This document shows positions 7,479-15,837 of a stretch of 64,000 bases of DNA, piece after piece. Positions within the stretch are counted from its first letter, which is position 1; the number at the start of each line of letters is the position of its first letter. Source of the stretch: Halobacillus litoralis (GTDB lineage: Bacteria > Bacillota > Bacilli > Bacillales > Halobacillaceae); the NCBI RefSeq assembly GCF_020524025.1, contig NZ_JAIVKN010000001.1, forward strand, positions 372,001 through 436,000, given 5' to 3'. Under the pieces are notes generated by a model. The model saw nothing but the letters and a program-made list of their open reading frames with translations, did not search any database and was not told where the DNA came from. Position numbers and translations under genes: made by a program.

Positions 7479-9128
7479 ATGAGTGCAGATGCTATTGTTG
7501 TTGGAGCAGGGCTTGCTGGCTTAGTAGCAACCGCGGAAATCGCTGACCGGGGCAAAAAGGTTCTTCTCGTAGATCAAGAACCGGAATCGTCATTTGGTGG
7601 TCAGGCGTGGTGGTCGTTCGGAGGTTTATTTCTAATCGATTCACCGGAACAGCGGAGAATGGGCATTAAAGATTCGAGAGATTTAGCCTGGCAGGACTGG
7701 CTCGGAACTGCGGGATTTGATCGGGAAGAAGATGAGGATTACTGGGGCAGAAAATGGGCAGAGGCATACATCGATTTTGCTGCCTATGAGAAGAGGGATT
7801 GGTTACATAAGATGGGCGTACGCCTCTTTCCAGTCGTCGGCTGGGCTGAACGAGGGGGACACCTTGCTGATGGACATGGCAATTCCGTGCCGCGTTTTCA
7901 CATTGTGTGGGGAACAGGGCCTGGAATCCTTGCCCCTTTTAAAGAAAAGGTAAGCAGGTATATAGCAGAGGGACGTGTGAAATATCTCCCCCGCCACAGG
8001 GTGGACGAGCTGATGATTGAGGAACGGGCGGTTATTGGCGTCCGTGGAAGTGTGCTGGCACCAAGCAGTGCATCCCGCGGGGAAGACAGCAACAGGCAGG
8101 TCGTCAAGCAGTTTGAGTGCAGAGCAGATTCGGTTTTGATATCCAGTGGAGGAATTGGAGCCAACCTCGACCTTGTCCGTGATCATTGGCCGGAACGGTT
8201 AGGGAAGCCTCCGAAGCGGATGATTTCAGGCGTACCTGCCCATGTGGACGGTCGGATGCTGGCCATTTGTGAAAAAGCAGGAGCGAGGATCGTAAACCGC
8301 GACCGCATGTGGCATTACACAGAGGGGATTAAAAATCATGCCCCTGTATGGAGCGACCATGGAATTCGTATTCTGCCGGGACCGTCTTCCATCTGGCTGG
8401 ATGCGACTGGAAAACGTTTCCAAGCCCCAAATTTTCCTGGGTTTGATACATTAAGCACACTCGAAGCGATTGGAAAGACCGGCTATGATTACTCCTGGTT
8501 TATTTTAACCCAGAAAATCATTGAAAAGGAATTCACCCTCTCAGGATCGGAACAAAATCCTGACCTGACAGGAAAAAGTATAAAAAAAGTATTGAATCGT
8601 GCCCTTTCCGGAGTATCAGAACCTGTTCAGGCGTTCCTGGATAAGGGAGAAGACTTTATCGTGGCGGACACCCTTCCGGATTTAGTGGGAAGAATGAACA
8701 GGTTAACTGAAGAACCGCTTCTTAAAGTAGAGGAGATTGAACGGCAGATTAAAGCTAGAGACCATGAAATGGCAAATACCTTTACGAAAGATTCACAAGT
8801 GACTGCTATGCGTATGGCGCGAAACTATATCGGGGATAAGCTTATCAGGGTGGCCCCTCCACATGAAATTCTCGACCCTGAAAACGGACCTCTGATTGCA
8901 GTGAAATTAAATATTTTAAGTCGGAAAACACTCGGTGGGTTACAGACAGATCTAACCGGTGTTGTGTTGGGGGCGGACGGCTTACCGATTGAAGGGCTGT
9001 ATGCTGCAGGAGAGGCTTCCGGATTTGGAGGCGGCGGTATGCATGGATATCGAGCCTTGGAAGGCACATTCCTGGGAGGGTGCCTGTTTACTGGTCGAGA
9101 AGCCGGCCGGACGATTGGAGGAAGGTAA
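7479..9128 (+). CDS. FAD-binding dehydrogenase (KstD/fumarate-reductase-like)
   Basis: 549 residues, ATG 7479 behind GGGAGGG. The FAD Rossmann motif 'VVGAGLAGL' is at 7-15, 'LLVDQE' follows as the acidic end of beta-2, and 'GGQAWWSFGGLF' is near 47. The C-terminal 'GLYAAGEASGFGGGGMHGYRALEG' in parts is the second FAD contact of the flavocytochrome-c/3-ketosteroid dehydrogenase group. Proteins of this length are usually annotated FAD-binding dehydrogenase; the substrate is unknown. A TATAAT box lies at 7440-7445 without a convincing -35. It ends in a strong terminator and stands alone. Confidence 0.85.
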   Translation: MSADAIVVGAGLAGLVATAEIADRGKKVLLVDQEPESSFGGQAWWSFGGLFLIDSPEQRRMGIKDSRDLAWQDWLGTAGFDREEDEDYWGRKWAEAYIDFAAYEKRDWLHKMGVRLFPVVGWAERGGHLADGHGNSVPRFHIVWGTGPGILAPFKEKVSRYIAEGRVKYLPRHRVDELMIEERAVIGVRGSVLAPSSASRGEDSNRQVVKQFECRADSVLISSGGIGANLDLVRDHWPERLGKPPKRMISGVPAHVDGRMLAICEKAGARIVNRDRMWHYTEGIKNHAPVWSDHGIRILPGPSSIWLDATGKRFQAPNFPGFDTLSTLEAIGKTGYDYSWFILTQKIIEKEFTLSGSEQNPDLTGKSIKKVLNRALSGVSEPVQAFLDKGEDFIVADTLPDLVGRMNRLTEEPLLKVEEIERQIKARDHEMANTFTKDSQVTAMRMARNYIGDKLIRVAPPHEILDPENGPLIAVKLNILSRKTLGGLQTDLTGVVLGADGLPIEGLYAAGEASGFGGGGMHGYRALEGTFLGGCLFTGREAGRTIGGR

Positions 9129-9151
9129 GTGAGTTTAACGTTCCTACAAAG

Positions 9152-9187
9152 ATAGAGCCCTGTCATGATTAACTGACAGGGCTCTAT
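9152..9187 (+). terminator. Strong 14-bp hairpin after the FAD dehydrogenase
   Basis: A perfect 14-bp stem (ATAGAGCCCTGTCA / TGACAGGGCTCTAT) with an 8-base loop. The T tract is short, so it is probably a terminator but could equally protect the 3' end. Confidence 0.65.
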
Positions 9188-9250
9188 TAGGAGTGAGGAA
9201 AGTCTAAGAAGCACTAGATGAATGAGGTTTATTTTAAAGGAGAATCAGGA

Positions 9251-9556
9251 GTGAGAAAAAAATTAGTCGTCGCTGCAGTGGTATTGGCAGTTTTAACAGG
9301 GGCTTTTTTCTTCAGCCCATATAATCCAATACTTGAAATGATGGAAAGGCAGACTCTCAAATCCTTCATATCCTCTAATAATACCTTCAAAGGATTAGAG
9401 GTAGTAGATGTTGATTACAGAGGGTCAGATACATATTTGATTCAGACACAGGACGGGGATAGTGAGAAAAATTTTGTCGTTATGAGGTATAACACTTCCG
9501 TGATGAATGGGCATTGGAAGGTGTTTGAAGAAATCGCAAAAGAGAACTACTATTAA
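9251..9556 (+). CDS. Membrane-anchored or secreted small hypothetical protein
   Basis: 101 residues from GTG 9251 (AAAGGAGAATCAGGA upstream). It starts with a signal anchor 'MRKKLVVAAVVLAVLTGAFFFSP'. A soluble outer domain of about 75 residues follows, with 'YLIQTQDGDSEKNFVVMRYN', beta-rich in character. No family is recognised. The region from 9557 to 10021 has no confident plus-strand gene, although a small minus-strand frame is listed separately. Confidence 0.6.
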   Translation: MRKKLVVAAVVLAVLTGAFFFSPYNPILEMMERQTLKSFISSNNTFKGLEVVDVDYRGSDTYLIQTQDGDSEKNFVVMRYNTSVMNGHWKVFEEIAKENYY

Positions 9557-9717
9557 GAGCTTTAAGGTAAGAGGAAGGTTAAGGGGGAAATTCTATAGCA
9601 AAACGAACTTAGTCTTACTGGATTGCGAGGATAACAAGCTCCTTCTTCTCTTGGATATTGTAAAAGATGAAGTGTTTCGTTTATTGCTGGACAAATAGGG
9701 CATAGAATTATAGTTTT

Positions 9718-9858
9718 TTATTCTCCATGGCTTTGGTGGTCATTATTAAATAGGAATATTTCTCCTATAAAAGCACCAATGACAACAGAAGCGATCAGAA
9801 CGGTGATCAGGTTTACCATTCTGACAAATAAGTAAGTTCGGCATGAATTATTCCACAT
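9718..9858 (-). CDS. Possible 46-residue single-helix membrane peptide
   Basis: A minus-strand frame ending at 9718 encodes 'MVNLITVLIASVVIGAFIGE' followed by a polar tail ending 'NNDHQSHGE'. GGAGAG directly abuts the ATG at 9858, and a second ATG lies at 9819, so the start is unclear. The topology is convincing but the evidence is thin. Confidence 0.3.
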   Translation of the reverse strand: MWNNSCRTYLFVRMVNLITVLIASVVIGAFIGEIFLFNNDHQSHGE

Positions 9859-10021
9859 CTCTCCAATGGGCCTAAAGATAGATCGATGACGGCATTAACT
9901 CTACCATAAGCCTGGATGCAGGCAAGGAATTCTATTATTTTTGAAGAATAGTAAAGGTAGAGCTATAGACTGAATTAAAAGAAAGATCATGGTGGTGTGA
10001 TCAGAAGGTGGAGGTGCGTGA

Positions 10022-10282
10022 ATGAGTGAAGAGAAAAAGGTAACGTTTATGCTTCCTGATCAACAAAAAGAGGTATCGATTGCTGATACCTCAAGTGAAA
10101 AGTACTTAGAGTTTCTACCGGATGAACTGACGGAATTGGTCAATCGTTTTGATGGGTTTGAGCTTGATACGATTGAGTTACATGTGACAGGGGCACTTGA
10201 TTCCGGAGGAGCGACCAAGCTGTTTGTGGATTTTTCAGGCGAAGCGGGCATGAAATTTACTTTGAAAAAGAAAAAGGAATAG
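10022..10282 (+). CDS. Conserved-looking small protein of unknown function
   Basis: 86 residues, ATG 10022 behind GGTGGAGGTG. The protein is acidic in the middle with a beta-strand-like end 'TIELHVTGALDSGGATKLFVDFSG', finishing 'MKFTLKKKKE'. The 'G-x-LDSGG-x-TKLFV' segment looks like a compact beta-sandwich. It recalls small domains that accompany proteases, but I cannot assign it. It is followed by a bidirectional terminator shared with the convergent transporter gene. Confidence 0.65.
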   Translation: MSEEKKVTFMLPDQQKEVSIADTSSEKYLEFLPDELTELVNRFDGFELDTIELHVTGALDSGGATKLFVDFSGEAGMKFTLKKKKE

Positions 10283-10291
10283 AGAAAAGAA

Positions 10292-10330
10292 TAAGGGTGA
10301 AAAGCTGAAACGTTCAGCTTTTCACCCTTA
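10292..10330. terminator. Bidirectional terminator between convergent genes
   Basis: An 18-bp perfect stem (TAAGGGTGAAAAGCTGAA with its complement) and a 3-base loop, between the 3' ends of the 86-residue gene and the BCCT gene. Confidence 0.85.
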
Positions 10331-10353
10331 CTTAGTACTCAATATTCCGTGTT

Positions 10354-11871
10354 TCAGCTTGCTTTGGATTGTTCTTTTTTTGTTTCGGTTTTTGGTTCTG
10401 TTCGAAACTCTGATCTAAAGGACTTCAGTAAACTGGCGATCATAAGCAGTAATATGATGGTGAGCGGGAATCCGCTGATGATCGCAGCCGCTTGTAATCC
10501 TTCTAATCCTCCAGCCCACATAAGAATGACAGCAATGGCTGTTAGAATCACACCCCAGCTGAACTTAACAAAGAACGGCGGGTTAAGATCTCCATTGGAT
10601 GTCTGCATAGCTAGAACAAATGTAGCGGAGTCACCGGATGTGACAAAGAAGGTCATAATAAGAATCACGGCGATAAATGAAAGCAGTCCGCTGAATGGAA
10701 GCTGGTCAAAGACATAGAACAAGGATGATTCCAGGCTCTGTCCTGCCACATCTAAGCCTTGTACGAAATCGAAATAAATGCCGGCTCCTCCGAATACACC
10801 AAACCAAAGGGTACATACAATCGCTGGTGCAATGGCAACAGCAACTAAGAATTCACGTACGGTTCTACCTTTAGAAACACGGGCGATAAAGCTTGAGACA
10901 AATGGTGTCCAGGAAATCCACCAGGCCCAGTAGAAAATGGTCCAGTCTTTGACCCACTGGTTATTCTCAGAATCGAATGGAGAAAAACGCATGCCCATCT
11001 GTACAAAGTTCTGAAGGTACGTACCAAGGGTCGTGGAATAGGTTTCCATAACAAATTTCGTTGGTCCAAGAATTAAGAATGCAAAGAATAAAACAACTGT
11101 CAAAATTAAGTTGGTTGTACTTAGGTATTTAATCCCTTTAGATAGTCCAGAAGCCGCTGAATAAATGAACAAGACGGCTGTAACTCCCATAATGATGAGC
11201 TGAATAGGGAAAGAAACAGGGATATCCCATAAATAATTCAGACCACTGTTGATCTGCTTAGCTCCTACACCAAGCGATATAGCTACACCAAATAAGGTAG
11301 CGAACACGGCAATAATGTCTACAATATATCCTGCTTTTCCTCTCATACGTTCTCCAAACAGAGGAATAAGCGTCGCACTCATCACTCCTGGTAAGTCCTT
11401 TTTGAAATTAAAGTAAGCGAGAACAAGAGCAACGATAGCATAAATAACCCAGGCATGAATGCCATAGTGAAGGTAACTGATTTCCAGTCCCTGCTTGGCT
11501 GATTCAATTGTCTGCGCTTTTCCTACCGGGGGATTGGCATAGTGGGTGACGGGTTCAGTTAATCCGTAGAATAAGAGGGTGATTCCCATTCCTGCGCTGA
11601 ACAGCATCGCAAACCAGGTCATTGTGCTGTATTCCGGTTTGTCTGTATCTTTTCCGAGTTTTATTTTTCCAAACTTACTAAAAGCAATAATAAATGAAAT
11701 GATGAGCATAAAGGTTACAGCAAATTGATAGAACCATCCAAACTGATCTAAGATCCCGTTACGGATAACCATCATGGTGCTTAGCAGATGATCGGGAAAA
11801 ACAGCACCCCAGCTGACAAAAATAATGCCAATGCTCAGGGCAATCCAATACATCGGTGTAAATTTCTTCAT
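10354..11871 (-). CDS. opuD: BCCT-family glycine betaine transporter
   Basis: 505 residues with twelve hydrophobic segments. The glycine-rich TM3 motif is 'SAGMGITLLFYG' near 90 and 'EPVTHY' follows. The tryptophan-rich TM8 segment 'WAWWISWTPFVSSFIARVSKGRT' (in parts) lies near 315-337 and forms the substrate cage. This is the OpuD/BetP type: sodium-coupled uptake of betaine (possibly choline or carnitine) for osmoprotection at the cytoplasmic membrane. ATG 11871 follows AGGAGG. The C-terminal tail is short and charged ('FRTEPKTETKKEQ'), as in osmosensing BCCT carriers. A TATAAT-like -10 lies about 90 bases upstream. It fits a halotolerant host. OpuD rather than BetH is a naming choice only. 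Confidence 0.92.
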   Translation of the reverse strand: MKKFTPMYWIALSIGIIFVSWGAVFPDHLLSTMMVIRNGILDQFGWFYQFAVTFMLIISFIIAFSKFGKIKLGKDTDKPEYSTMTWFAMLFSAGMGITLLFYGLTEPVTHYANPPVGKAQTIESAKQGLEISYLHYGIHAWVIYAIVALVLAYFNFKKDLPGVMSATLIPLFGERMRGKAGYIVDIIAVFATLFGVAISLGVGAKQINSGLNYLWDIPVSFPIQLIIMGVTAVLFIYSAASGLSKGIKYLSTTNLILTVVLFFAFLILGPTKFVMETYSTTLGTYLQNFVQMGMRFSPFDSENNQWVKDWTIFYWAWWISWTPFVSSFIARVSKGRTVREFLVAVAIAPAIVCTLWFGVFGGAGIYFDFVQGLDVAGQSLESSLFYVFDQLPFSGLLSFIAVILIMTFFVTSGDSATFVLAMQTSNGDLNPPFFVKFSWGVILTAIAVILMWAGGLEGLQAAAIISGFPLTIILLLMIASLLKSFRSEFRTEPKTETKKEQSKAS

Positions 11872-12162
11872 GAAAATCCTCCTAAAATTGTCTGTAGCGA
11901 ATGTATAGTATGTACAGAAAAAACTTTACGAACTTTTTGCATTTTGTATTATATCTTAGGAAACCACTGAAATCTATAAGTGAGGAAATAGAGCTAATAT
12001 TATGAAAATAAGTCCGGGAGCTGGTAAATGTTCTTGAATTCCTATAGTAACAAGGGTTCCAGCAAGGTTTACATAATGAAGAAAATCAAAAAATTTGTTC
12101 TTTTTTTACACAAGTTTTACAAGCTTTTGTCGATAAATGGTGCAATAGAAAGGGAGATAGAA

Positions 12163-12732
12163 ATGAGGATTCACCCAGAAAAATGCTGCGTAAGTGGCAA
12201 GGCTTATGTGATTAGATCCGCCCGCGAAGAAGATGCGGAACAGCTGTCAGAAGTCAGGATGAAAGTGGATGCGGAAACCGATTATTTAGACCGTGAACCC
12301 GGCGAATCTTTTATGAGCACGGAGGCGTTTAAGAAGTTGATTCTCCAGGATTCCGAAGGAGGGAAGCGTCTCTTTTTAGTGGCCGATTACGAGGGTGAAA
12401 TTATTGGCTTCAGCAGGTGTGAAGGCAGCCCATTGAGAAGGCTCTCCCATAAAGTGGAATTTGGTGTGGCTGTTTTAAAAAAGGATTGGGGATACGGAGT
12501 TGGACGTAATATGCTTGAGACATCCATCAACTGGGCAGATGCGAATGGCGTGAAGAAAATTACCTTGAATGTCATAGAAACGAATGAAAAAGCGATTGCG
12601 TTATACAAGCGGTTTGGTTTTGAAACGGAAGGTGTCCTAAAGTATGACAAACAGTTATCCGATGGAAGGTTCTTTCATACTCTCCTTATGAGCCGCATTC
12701 ATCCATTTCTGCCAAGAGAGTGTAACAACTGA
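12163..12732 (+). CDS. GNAT family N-acetyltransferase
   Basis: 189 residues. ATG 12163 follows AGGGAGATAGAA, and upstream in-frame codons lack a better site. The protein has 'YVIRSAREEDAEQLSEV' at the start. The acetyl-CoA motif is in the degenerate form 'KKDWGYGVGRNML', and the C-terminal 'NEKAIALYKRFGFETEGVLK' is characteristic of RimI/SpeG-like GNATs. The substrate is unknown. It diverges from the transporter and shares a 290-base upstream region. Confidence 0.85.
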   Translation: MRIHPEKCCVSGKAYVIRSAREEDAEQLSEVRMKVDAETDYLDREPGESFMSTEAFKKLILQDSEGGKRLFLVADYEGEIIGFSRCEGSPLRRLSHKVEFGVAVLKKDWGYGVGRNMLETSINWADANGVKKITLNVIETNEKAIALYKRFGFETEGVLKYDKQLSDGRFFHTLLMSRIHPFLPRECNN

Positions 12733-12813
12733 TTTGATTCCAAAGAATTTCTTGCGTGCAAATTGTATACACAGGTGTAAGGACAGGGGGACTCTTCTTA
12801 ATTTTCTAGAACT

Positions 12814-12840
12814 TGAAACGTTTTGGTAGGAGAAGTCGTA
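12814..12840 (+). promoter_or_regulatory. Possible ECF-sigma (sigma-W/X/M-like) promoter
   Basis: TGAAAC at 12814-12819, a 17-base spacer and CGTA at 12837-12840. It matches the Bacillus ECF consensus TGAAAC-N16-CGTA except for one extra spacer base. It lies about 55 bases before a set of small membrane proteins, a few genes upstream of fosB, whose B. subtilis counterpart is under sigma-W. Confidence 0.45.
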
Positions 12841-12896
12841 TGCATATAGAAGAAAAGGTTTATAAAGGGGTATGAAAAGTGAAGGAGAGGTGACCC

Positions 12897-13010
12897 ATGG
12901 GGTTTTGGACGACGATTCTGGTTGGCGTTCTTTCTATAATAGGATGGCTGAGTATTTCCTGTTTCGTATCTAAATCAGAAGAATACGATAAACAGAATCT
13001 TTCTGAGTAA
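12897..13010 (+). CDS. 37-residue membrane peptide
   Basis: ATG 12897 with AAGGAGAGGTGACCC just upstream. One transmembrane helix ('FWTTILVGVLSIIGWLSISCFV') is followed by the polar tail 'SKSEEYDKQNLSE'. It is the first gene after the ECF-like promoter. Function unknown. Confidence 0.6.
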   Translation: MGFWTTILVGVLSIIGWLSISCFVSKSEEYDKQNLSE

Positions 13011-13048
13011 CCGATAATTCCATAATCATTGAAAAGGGGGGATGGTTT

Positions 13049-13240
13049 ATGAAGACGTATCAAGTTTTATTTCTACTTCTATTTATCATGCATCTGGCTA
13101 CACTCATTAATGTTACGATTTTTGACGGAGAGTGGAACGGAATTGTATTAGCGGTCTCCAATCTCCTGTTTCTTGCCGGGGCTGTTTTCTTTGGCGTTGA
13201 GAGTAGAGCAAGGAAGAAGGTGAAAGGGGAGGGTGTTTAA
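13049..13240 (+). CDS. Small two-helix membrane protein
   Basis: 63 residues, ATG 13049 with AAAGGGGGG upstream. Two helices ('YQVLFLLLFIMHLATLINV', 'IVLAVSNLLFLAGAVFFGV') end in a basic tail 'ESRARKKVKGEGV'. It lies 38 bases after the 37-residue peptide, probably in the same transcript. Function unknown. Confidence 0.65.
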   Translation: MKTYQVLFLLLFIMHLATLINVTIFDGEWNGIVLAVSNLLFLAGAVFFGVESRARKKVKGEGV

Positions 13241-13333
13241 ATACTTCTTTTTTCCTATTAAATACAGGAAAGAGAGGGATTTTCCACTGGTGAAAAAATT
13301 GAGAAGCATTATCCCGTACATATGAGGTTCCTT

Positions 13334-13380
13334 ATATCCGTCTCTCTCTTTATCTATAGAGGGAGCGGATATCTTTGTTT
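13334..13380 (+). terminator. Probable terminator
   Basis: The long imperfect stem ATATCCGTCTCTC / GAGGGAGCGGATAT with a CTTTGTTT tail, after the two small membrane protein genes. Confidence 0.5.
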
Positions 13381-13481
13381 ACCCGTGAAAGAATAGTCAT
13401 ATTCCATGCGGTTTTCGAAGGAAGCGGTCTGTTTTACAATAGTAAAAGAGATTTTTTACCAGGATGGACAGGGGGGATTGG

Positions 13482-13670
13482 ATGTCTGAAGTTCAAGAAA
13501 AAGAAATTCTATATGAATGAAAAGAAATAAATAGAAAGCTAGATGAGTTAAATCAGCCAAATCCACTGATGACTCCTATCTTAATGATCATTGGAGTCAC
13601 TGGCCTTATCATTTCAGCCCCGGTAATAGTCGATTTCATTACCCTGCTCTTCAAAGGCAGCAGTCAGTAA
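13482..13670 (+). pseudogene. Small membrane protein gene split by an in-frame opal codon
   Basis: ATG 13482 follows GGGGGGATTGG. The frame encodes MSEVQEKEILYE and then TGA at 13518-13520. It continues without shift for 50 codons ('EINRKLDELNQPNP', then a helix 'MTPILMIIGVTGLIISAPVIV', then 'LLFKGSSQ') to TAA 13668-13670. A one-base change of a Trp or Arg codon explains it. The uninterrupted form would be a 62-residue protein with an N-terminal coiled segment and one helix. Whether the downstream part is still translated from an internal ATG is unknown. Confidence 0.65.
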
Positions 13671-13687
13671 AGAAAGGAGGGGAAAAG

Positions 13688-13990
13688 TTGTATAAGAAAA
13701 AGAGAAATCCTTTGTTAACCATCCTTCTGACTATTATGTCCCTCTTTCTTCTCATCTATGGAGCCGTGACTTTATTCATCCAGATAAAATTTCATCAAGT
13801 AAAAGAGGAAGTGATGGAACAACATTCGGAAATCACTTCTATTGAAGAGGTGAACAGCCGTGGTCAATGGGGAGAGTTTTTTGCAGAGTACGTTATGGAG
13901 GTTAAGAAAGGGTCTGACGCCACCTTTAGGATCTGGACAACAGAAGAAGGAGATATTACACATGAGGAGGTAGTGAGGAGTGAATATTGA
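13688..13990 (+). CDS. Membrane-anchored extracytoplasmic protein of unknown function
   Basis: 100 residues from TTG 13688 (AAAGGAGGGGAAAAG upstream). It has a basic start and a signal anchor ('LLTILLTIMSLFLLIYGAVTLFI'). A soluble domain with an amphipathic helix 'KFHQVKEEVMEQHSE' follows. It starts 17 bases after the broken gene and ends 37 before fosB, so it is probably cotranscribed with them. No family recognised. Confidence 0.65.
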   Translation: MYKKKRNPLLTILLTIMSLFLLIYGAVTLFIQIKFHQVKEEVMEQHSEITSIEEVNSRGQWGEFFAEYVMEVKKGSDATFRIWTTEEGDITHEEVVRSEY

Positions 13991-14027
13991 GCTTATAGAG
14001 GAAAAGAAAGGAGGAAGGTGATGAGTT

Positions 14028-14450
14028 ATGAAGATTAAAGGGGTGAATCATTTCCTGTTTTCGGTATCAGATATCGATCAATCGACTGCATTCTATCAGA
14101 ATGTTTTTGATGCGGAGCTTCTCGTAAAAGGGAGGAAAACAGCTTACTTTGACCTTCAGGGCATTTGGCTGGCCTTGAATGAAGAAAAAGAGATTCCAAG
14201 AAATGAGATTTCAGAATCCTATACGCATATCGCCTTTTCTATAGATGAAAAAGATTTTGATCACGCTTATGAAAAATTAGAGGCTTTCGGTGTAACTATT
14301 CTTTCTGGAAGAGTACGGGACGAGCGTGATAAGAAGTCCATTTACTTTACAGATCCCGACGGGCACAAATTTGAATTGCATAATGGAACTATGGAGGATC
14401 GGATCCGGTACTATAAAGAAGCGAAGCCAGAAATGGATTTCTTCACTTAA
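14028..14450 (+). CDS. fosB: Metallothiol transferase FosB (fosfomycin resistance)
   Basis: 140 residues, a full-length vicinal-oxygen-chelate enzyme. The metal ligands are visible as His8 ('GVNHF'), His67 ('YTHIAF') and Glu116 ('KFELHNG'). The family blocks 'GIWLALNEEKEIPR' and 'DKKSIYFTDPDGHKFELH' (in parts) and the tail 'YYKEAKPEM' are diagnostic of FosB. It adds bacillithiol to fosfomycin in the cytosol, opening the epoxide. ATG 14028 follows GGAGGAAGGTG. It lies at the end of the small envelope-protein cluster. In B. subtilis fosB is sigma-W controlled; the ECF-like site here is about 1.2 kb upstream, so control by it is only inference. Confidence 0.95.
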   Translation: MKIKGVNHFLFSVSDIDQSTAFYQNVFDAELLVKGRKTAYFDLQGIWLALNEEKEIPRNEISESYTHIAFSIDEKDFDHAYEKLEAFGVTILSGRVRDERDKKSIYFTDPDGHKFELHNGTMEDRIRYYKEAKPEMDFFT

Positions 14451-14573
14451 CCCTTTTAGATTGGGACATATCTCCTAATTGAATATTGAATGGGCTGTAC
14501 AAAAGCAGATTTCTTTTGTTTCCTTCTTTCATCTGTAATAATTACATACATCGTTGAAAAAGGAGGCAGATCT

Positions 14574-15674
14574 ATGACAAACCAAACAACAACGAAACCT
14601 TTATTTGAATCATTTTTAAGTGATAAATTAAGTCTTCCAAACCGGACCGTTATGGCACCGATGACGCGGGGGTTTTCACCTGGTAACGTTCCCAATGAAG
14701 ATGTTGCGGCTTATTACCGCAGGCGTGCAGAGAATGAAGTCGGGCTGATTATTACAGAAGGAACAGGGATTGACCATCCAGCTTCTGTATCTGGTGCGAA
14801 TATTCCTGTGTTTCATGGAGAGAAGGCATTGAACGGCTGGGCGAATGTTGTGAAAGAAGTACATGACGCCGGCGGTAAAATTGCTCCACAGCTGTGGCAC
14901 GTAGGAATGACTCGCAGCAAAGGTGATCTTCCCAATGAAGAGGCGTGGCCTGTTGGTCCTTCTGGTTTGAGCTTAGATGGGGAAAAAATCAATGAACCAC
15001 TGTCTACAGAAGAAGTAGAGGCTTTGGTGGAATCTTATGCTAAAGCAGCAGCGGATGCGAAACGTCTCGGTTTTGACGCGATTGAAATTCATGGCGCTCA
15101 CGGCTACTTGATCGACCAGTTCTTCTGGGAAAACACCAACAAGCGTACCGACCGTTATGGCGGCGATTTTGTTAAGCGGACACAGTTTGCTGTTGAAATC
15201 GTAGAAGCGTGCCGTCGGGAAGTCGGGGAGGATTTCCCTATCATTTTCCGTTTCTCTCAGTGGAAAATGAATGACTTTAAAGCGAAACTTGTCAATACTC
15301 CTGATGAGCTGGAACGTTTCTTACAGCCGCTAGTTGAGGCCGGCGTTGATATATTCCACTGTTCCACCCGTAGGTTCTGGGAACCTGAATTTGAAGGTTC
15401 TGACTTAAATCTTGCAGGCTGGACGAAGAAACTATCTGGCAAACCTGTCATTTCCGTCGGTTCTGTCGGTCTTGATGGTGTCTTCACGAACTTCTCAGCT
15501 GCCGGGACAACAAGCCTTGATGGTTTAGTAGAAAAGCTTGACCGTGAGGAGTTTGATCTTGTTGCAATTGGCCGTTCCTTATTAATGGATCCCGAATGGG
15601 TGAAGAAAGTCCATGATGGAAGAGCCGATGATTTGTTAGCGTTTGATAAAGAAGCGCTGCAAAAGCTTTATTAA
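14574..15674 (+). CDS. Old-yellow-enzyme family NADH:flavin oxidoreductase
   Basis: 366 residues, ATG 14574 behind AAGGAGG. A TIM-barrel FMN enzyme: N-terminal 'LPNRTVMAPMTRG' (FMN contact), 'HVG' near 110, and the active-site segment 'HGAHGYLIDQFFWENTNKRTD' (in parts) near 172-192 with His and Tyr proton donors. The C-terminal 'VAIGRSLLMDPEWV' binds the phosphate. It reduces activated C=C bonds using NAD(P)H. The form fits the classical OYE/alkene reductase group; the substrate is unknown. Monocistronic, with a terminator behind it. Confidence 0.92.
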   Translation: MTNQTTTKPLFESFLSDKLSLPNRTVMAPMTRGFSPGNVPNEDVAAYYRRRAENEVGLIITEGTGIDHPASVSGANIPVFHGEKALNGWANVVKEVHDAGGKIAPQLWHVGMTRSKGDLPNEEAWPVGPSGLSLDGEKINEPLSTEEVEALVESYAKAAADAKRLGFDAIEIHGAHGYLIDQFFWENTNKRTDRYGGDFVKRTQFAVEIVEACRREVGEDFPIIFRFSQWKMNDFKAKLVNTPDELERFLQPLVEAGVDIFHCSTRRFWEPEFEGSDLNLAGWTKKLSGKPVISVGSVGLDGVFTNFSAAGTTSLDGLVEKLDREEFDLVAIGRSLLMDPEWVKKVHDGRADDLLAFDKEALQKLY

Positions 15675-15704
15675 TGATAGAGATAGAATGGTAAAGGCAA
15701 GTAT

Positions 15705-15740
15705 AAGCAGGCGCCCTATTTATCAGGGTGCCTGCTTTTT
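15705..15740 (+). terminator. Intrinsic terminator after OYE gene
   Basis: A 13-bp stem AAGCAGGCGCCCT / AGGGTGCCTGCTT with a T5 tail. Confidence 0.9.
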
Positions 15741-15837
15741 GCTGAAGGAAGGCATTTAAAAGGGCTCGGAATACAGTTTTTTAATAGTATAGAAGGCTAT
15801 GTTTCTGCCCATACTTGTACTAGAAAGGGTGATGGAC

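Noticed and set aside
9507-9698. A 63-codon frame overlapping the end of the small secreted protein, with a leucine-rich end
   Set aside because: No ribosome binding site and it starts within another gene. The tail 'LVLLDCEDNKLLLLLDIVKD' is curious, but not enough to call a gene or a fragment.
13482-13670. Recoding of TGA as selenocysteine or tryptophan
   Set aside because: No SECIS-like hairpin follows the TGA. Other TGA codons act as normal stops, as in genes ending at 4615, 5044 and 41909. A point mutation is simpler.
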